Origin: Bordetella parapertussis
GTDB lineage: Bacteria > Pseudomonadota > Gammaproteobacteria > Burkholderiales > Burkholderiaceae_C
NCBI GenBank assembly: GCA_945875935.1
Contig: CAMCNE010000108.1
Coordinates: forward strand, 1 to 7,398
Length of the DNA stretch: 7,398 nt
Direction of reading: 5' to 3'
The notes under the pieces were generated by a model, which was not told the origin of the DNA, ran no database searches, and was given only the letters and a program-made list of their open reading frames with translations. The stretch's first letter is position 1, and each line of letters starts with the position of its first letter. This document shows, in pieces, positions 5,886 to 7,398 of the stretch. The translations under genes and the position numbers were made by a program.

Positions 5886-6617
5886 ATGACGGCACTGCTC
5901 GAGCGATGGCCGGCGCTGGCAAGCGGCTCGTGGTTCGCGCTGCCGCTCACCGTCGTCGCCTACCTGATCGCCACGCGGCTGCACCAGCGCAGCGGCCGCG
6001 CCACCTGGGCCAATCCGGTGTTGTGGGCGGTGGCGGTGGTGGTCGTCACGCTGCTGTCGATCGGCGAGCCCTACGCGCGCTACTTCGCCGGTGCGCAGCC
6101 CATCCACTGGGCGCTCGGCCCGGCGGTGGTGAGCATGGCGTGGCCGCTGTGGCAGCGCCTGGCCGAGCTGCGCCCGCACGCGGTGGCCATCCTCGTGAGC
6201 GCTGCGATCGGCGGGCTGGCCGCGGCCCTCAGCGCGGTGCTGATCGGCTGGGCGCTGGATCTGCCGCCGGAGCTGCTGCGCTCGCTGGCGCCCAAGTCGG
6301 TGACCGCCGGCGCGGCCATCGGCATCTCGGAGCAACTCGGCGGCATCGCCAACCTGACCACGCTGTTCACCCTGGTCACCGGGCTGATCGGCGCGCTCAG
6401 CGCCCAGCGGCTGTTCGATGCCATGGGCATCGCATCGATGGCCACACGCGGGCTGGCCATGGGCACCGCAGCGCACGGGCTGGGCTCGGCGCAAGCGCTG
6501 CAGATCGATCCCGACTGCGGCGCCTACGCGGTGCTGGCGCTGGTGCTGCAGGTGGCGCTGGCCGCGCTGCTGCTGCCGTGGGTGGTGCCGCCGCTGCTGC
6601 GTTGGCTGGGCGTGTAA
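5886..6617 (+). CDS. CidB/LrgB family membrane protein
   Basis: Integral membrane protein of 243 residues, the usual length for LrgB/CidB, with about seven to eight hydrophobic helices. Family signatures are clear: the segment after Tyr63 leads to LGPAVVSMAWPL (77-88); LAPKSVTAGAAIGIS (134-148) is followed by QLGGIANLT (150-158); and RGLAMGTAAHGLGSAQAL (188-205) corresponds to the conserved G-x-x-x-G-x-x-x-H-G-x-G region. Together with the preceding CidA/LrgA-like gene it should form a two-part transporter or holin-like system in the inner membrane. The gap from cidA is 15 nt, with only a weak GGCGGGC ahead of the start. The plant homologue PLGG1, a chloroplast glycolate/glycerate transporter, is an LrgA-LrgB fusion in this same order. 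No cidR/LysR or lytSR regulator gene is visible in the window, so control probably comes from the promoter upstream of phaM. Substrate unknown. Confidence 0.92.
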   Translation: MTALLERWPALASGSWFALPLTVVAYLIATRLHQRSGRATWANPVLWAVAVVVVTLLSIGEPYARYFAGAQPIHWALGPAVVSMAWPLWQRLAELRPHAVAILVSAAIGGLAAALSAVLIGWALDLPPELLRSLAPKSVTAGAAIGISEQLGGIANLTTLFTLVTGLIGALSAQRLFDAMGIASMATRGLAMGTAAHGLGSAQALQIDPDCGAYAVLALVLQVALAALLLPWVVPPLLRWLGV

Positions 6618-6637
6618 GCCCGCAGCCAGCGCAACGC
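6599..6637. terminator. Imperfect inverted repeat between cidB and the serine hydrolase gene
   Basis: The end of cidB and the 22-nt convergent spacer can fold: GCGTT (6599-6603) with AACGC (6633-6637), GGCT (6604-6607) with AGCC (6624-6627), and GGGC (6608-6611) with GCCC (6618-6621). The loop is GTGTAA (6612-6617), which carries the cidB stop codon; the right arm has two bulges. There is no run of T on either strand, so this is not a standard intrinsic terminator. The location between convergent genes supports a role in ending transcription or protecting mRNA ends. Confidence 0.4.
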
Positions 6638-6647
6638 GCTCAGCGCG
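6635..6647. repeat. 13-bp hyphenated palindrome at the serine hydrolase stop codon
   Basis: CGCGCT (6635-6640) and AGCGCG (6642-6647) flank a single C at 6641. The palindrome contains the TGA stop of the serine hydrolase gene and shares three bases (6635-6637) with the larger inverted repeat to its left, so the two folds would compete. Possibly part of the same 3' end signal, or a product of GC bias. Confidence 0.3.
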
Positions 6648-7398
6648 CCAGATGCCGGTAGACCGCGGTCTCGAACTCGACAAAGCCCGGATACGACGAC
6701 ACATCATGAAACGGCAGGATCTGCGAGCCCCAGTAGCCGCCGATGCCGTTCTTCCGGTCGATCCAGTAAAACAGATTGGCCAGCCCCGCCCACATGAGTG
6801 ATCCCGCCGGCCGGCCCGTGGGCGTCGCCTCTTCATTGACCTGAAAGGTGTACGCCCACGACTTGGGCAGCCCGGGAAAGTACTCACCGGTGTTCGACAG
6901 CGACGGAATCGACGTCGTCCAGCCGCCCGACTTGAGCGCGCCCAGTCCGTTGCGGCACATCTGCGCCACGGTTTCGGCCTTCAACACCCGGCCGTGCTCG
7001 CCGGCGCCGTCGTTGAGCACCATGCGGATGAACTTCATGTAATCGGCCACGGTGGAATACAGCCCGTGGCCGCCCATGTCCATCTCGGGCGGCTGCGGCA
7101 GCACCAGATCGGGCAGCGGGGTGAGCTTGCCATCGGCAGCGCGGTCGTGAATGGTCACGCGGCGCGACTGCATCGACGGCGTCATCACGAAGCCGGTGTC
7201 GCCCATGCCCAAAGGCGCGAGCAGCCGCTCTTGCATGACCTCGCCCAGGCGCTTGCCGCGCACCGCTTCAACCACCTTGCCCACCCAGTCGATGTTCACG
7301 CCGTAACCCCAGCGCTCGCCCGGATCGAACAGCAGCACCGTGCGCACCGAGGCGAACGTGCTCGACACCACCGACGGCACGCCGCGGGCGTTGCGGAA
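6640..7398 (-). CDS. Serine hydrolase, class C beta-lactamase family (5' end cut by window)
   Basis: C-terminal part (252 codons visible) of a beta-lactamase-related serine hydrolase; family members include esterases, penicillin-binding-like peptidases and 6-aminohexanoate-dimer hydrolases. The frame is open to the right edge (first residues F-R-N-A-R-G), so the true start and the catalytic Ser-x-x-Lys motif lie outside, probably 100-150 residues upstream. Counting from Val 7380, the motif WGYGVN (24-29) supplies the Tyr-x-x-Asn element with Tyr26 as the presumed general base, LLAPLGMGDTGF (53-64) is the typical family segment, and LMWAGLANLFYWID (195-208) matches the third motif, with Trp-Ala-Gly in place of Lys-Thr-Gly. 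The Trp form is common in esterase-like members and argues against a true beta-lactamase. Substrate cannot be read from the sequence. It is convergent with cidB, 22 nt away, so not part of that operon. Location (periplasm or cytoplasm) cannot be judged without the N terminus. Confidence 0.9.
   Translation of the reverse strand, partial: FRNARGVPSVVSSTFASVRTVLLFDPGERWGYGVNIDWVGKVVEAVRGKRLGEVMQERLLAPLGMGDTGFVMTPSMQSRRVTIHDRAADGKLTPLPDLVLPQPPEMDMGGHGLYSTVADYMKFIRMVLNDGAGEHGRVLKAETVAQMCRNGLGALKSGGWTTSIPSLSNTGEYFPGLPKSWAYTFQVNEEATPTGRPAGSLMWAGLANLFYWIDRKNGIGGYWGSQILPFHDVSSYPGFVEFETAVYRHLAR

Noticed and set aside
5433..6617. Phage holin/lysis cassette
   Set aside because: CidA/LrgA proteins are called holin-like, but no endolysin, spanin or other phage gene is nearby, and the CidB/LrgB partner marks a chromosomal transporter-type pair.
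5841..6887. A 348-codon open frame on the minus strand across cidB and the serine hydrolase end
   Set aside because: It overlaps two genes with clear family motifs, and its translation is Arg/His/Gln-rich low complexity typical of a GC-rich shadow frame.
7303..7398. Treating the GTG at 7380 as the true start of the serine hydrolase
   Set aside because: The frame is open to the window edge and the family needs a Ser-x-x-Lys motif upstream, so the gene is cut by the edge and does not start at 7380.

Overview
This GC-rich window most likely comes from a betaproteobacterium of the order Burkholderiales. The main clue is a PhaM-type polyhydroxybutyrate (PHB) granule protein with a lysine/alanine/proline-rich tail, supported by a neighbouring DUF3108 protein with an Ala/Pro-rich linker and by strong GC bias at third codon positions. 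No mobile elements, CRISPR arrays, tRNAs or rRNAs were seen. Gene density is ordinary for a chromosome.

Layout. (1) From the left edge to about 2018 on the minus strand is a seven-helix membrane protein with C-terminal GGDEF and EAL domains; its last residues lie beyond the window. The membrane part aligns with the MHYT sensor family but has lost all three signature motifs. The GGDEF domain is degenerate at two catalytic positions, while the EAL (c-di-GMP phosphodiesterase) domain looks intact. (2) 2191-3399, minus strand: an anchored periplasmic DUF3108 protein. (3) 3400-3589: a divergent intergenic region containing a perfect GC palindrome. (4) 3590-6617, plus strand: a tight four-gene cluster phaM - FIST-domain protein - cidA/lrgA-like - cidB/lrgB-like, with an 11-nt gap, a 4-nt overlap and a 15-nt gap, so probably one operon. 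(5) 6640 to the right edge, minus strand: the C-terminal two thirds of a serine hydrolase of the class C beta-lactamase family, convergent with cidB.

How the genes may work together. PhaM manages PHB granules, which are the sink for excess acetyl-CoA. LrgAB/CidAB-type proteins in other bacteria have been tied to pyruvate transport and overflow metabolism, and FIST domains are predicted small-molecule sensors. The four-gene cluster could therefore be a carbon-overflow module: a storage granule regulator, a soluble sensor and a two-part transporter. This is inference from context. cidA and cidB also lie in the same reading frame with one TGA between them, the same order as the fused LrgA-LrgB protein of plants (PLGG1).

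The most interesting points are the GGDEF-EAL protein whose sensor and cyclase have both lost their signatures while the phosphodiesterase is kept, and the phaM-FIST-cidAB arrangement. Neither can be called new without database searches.
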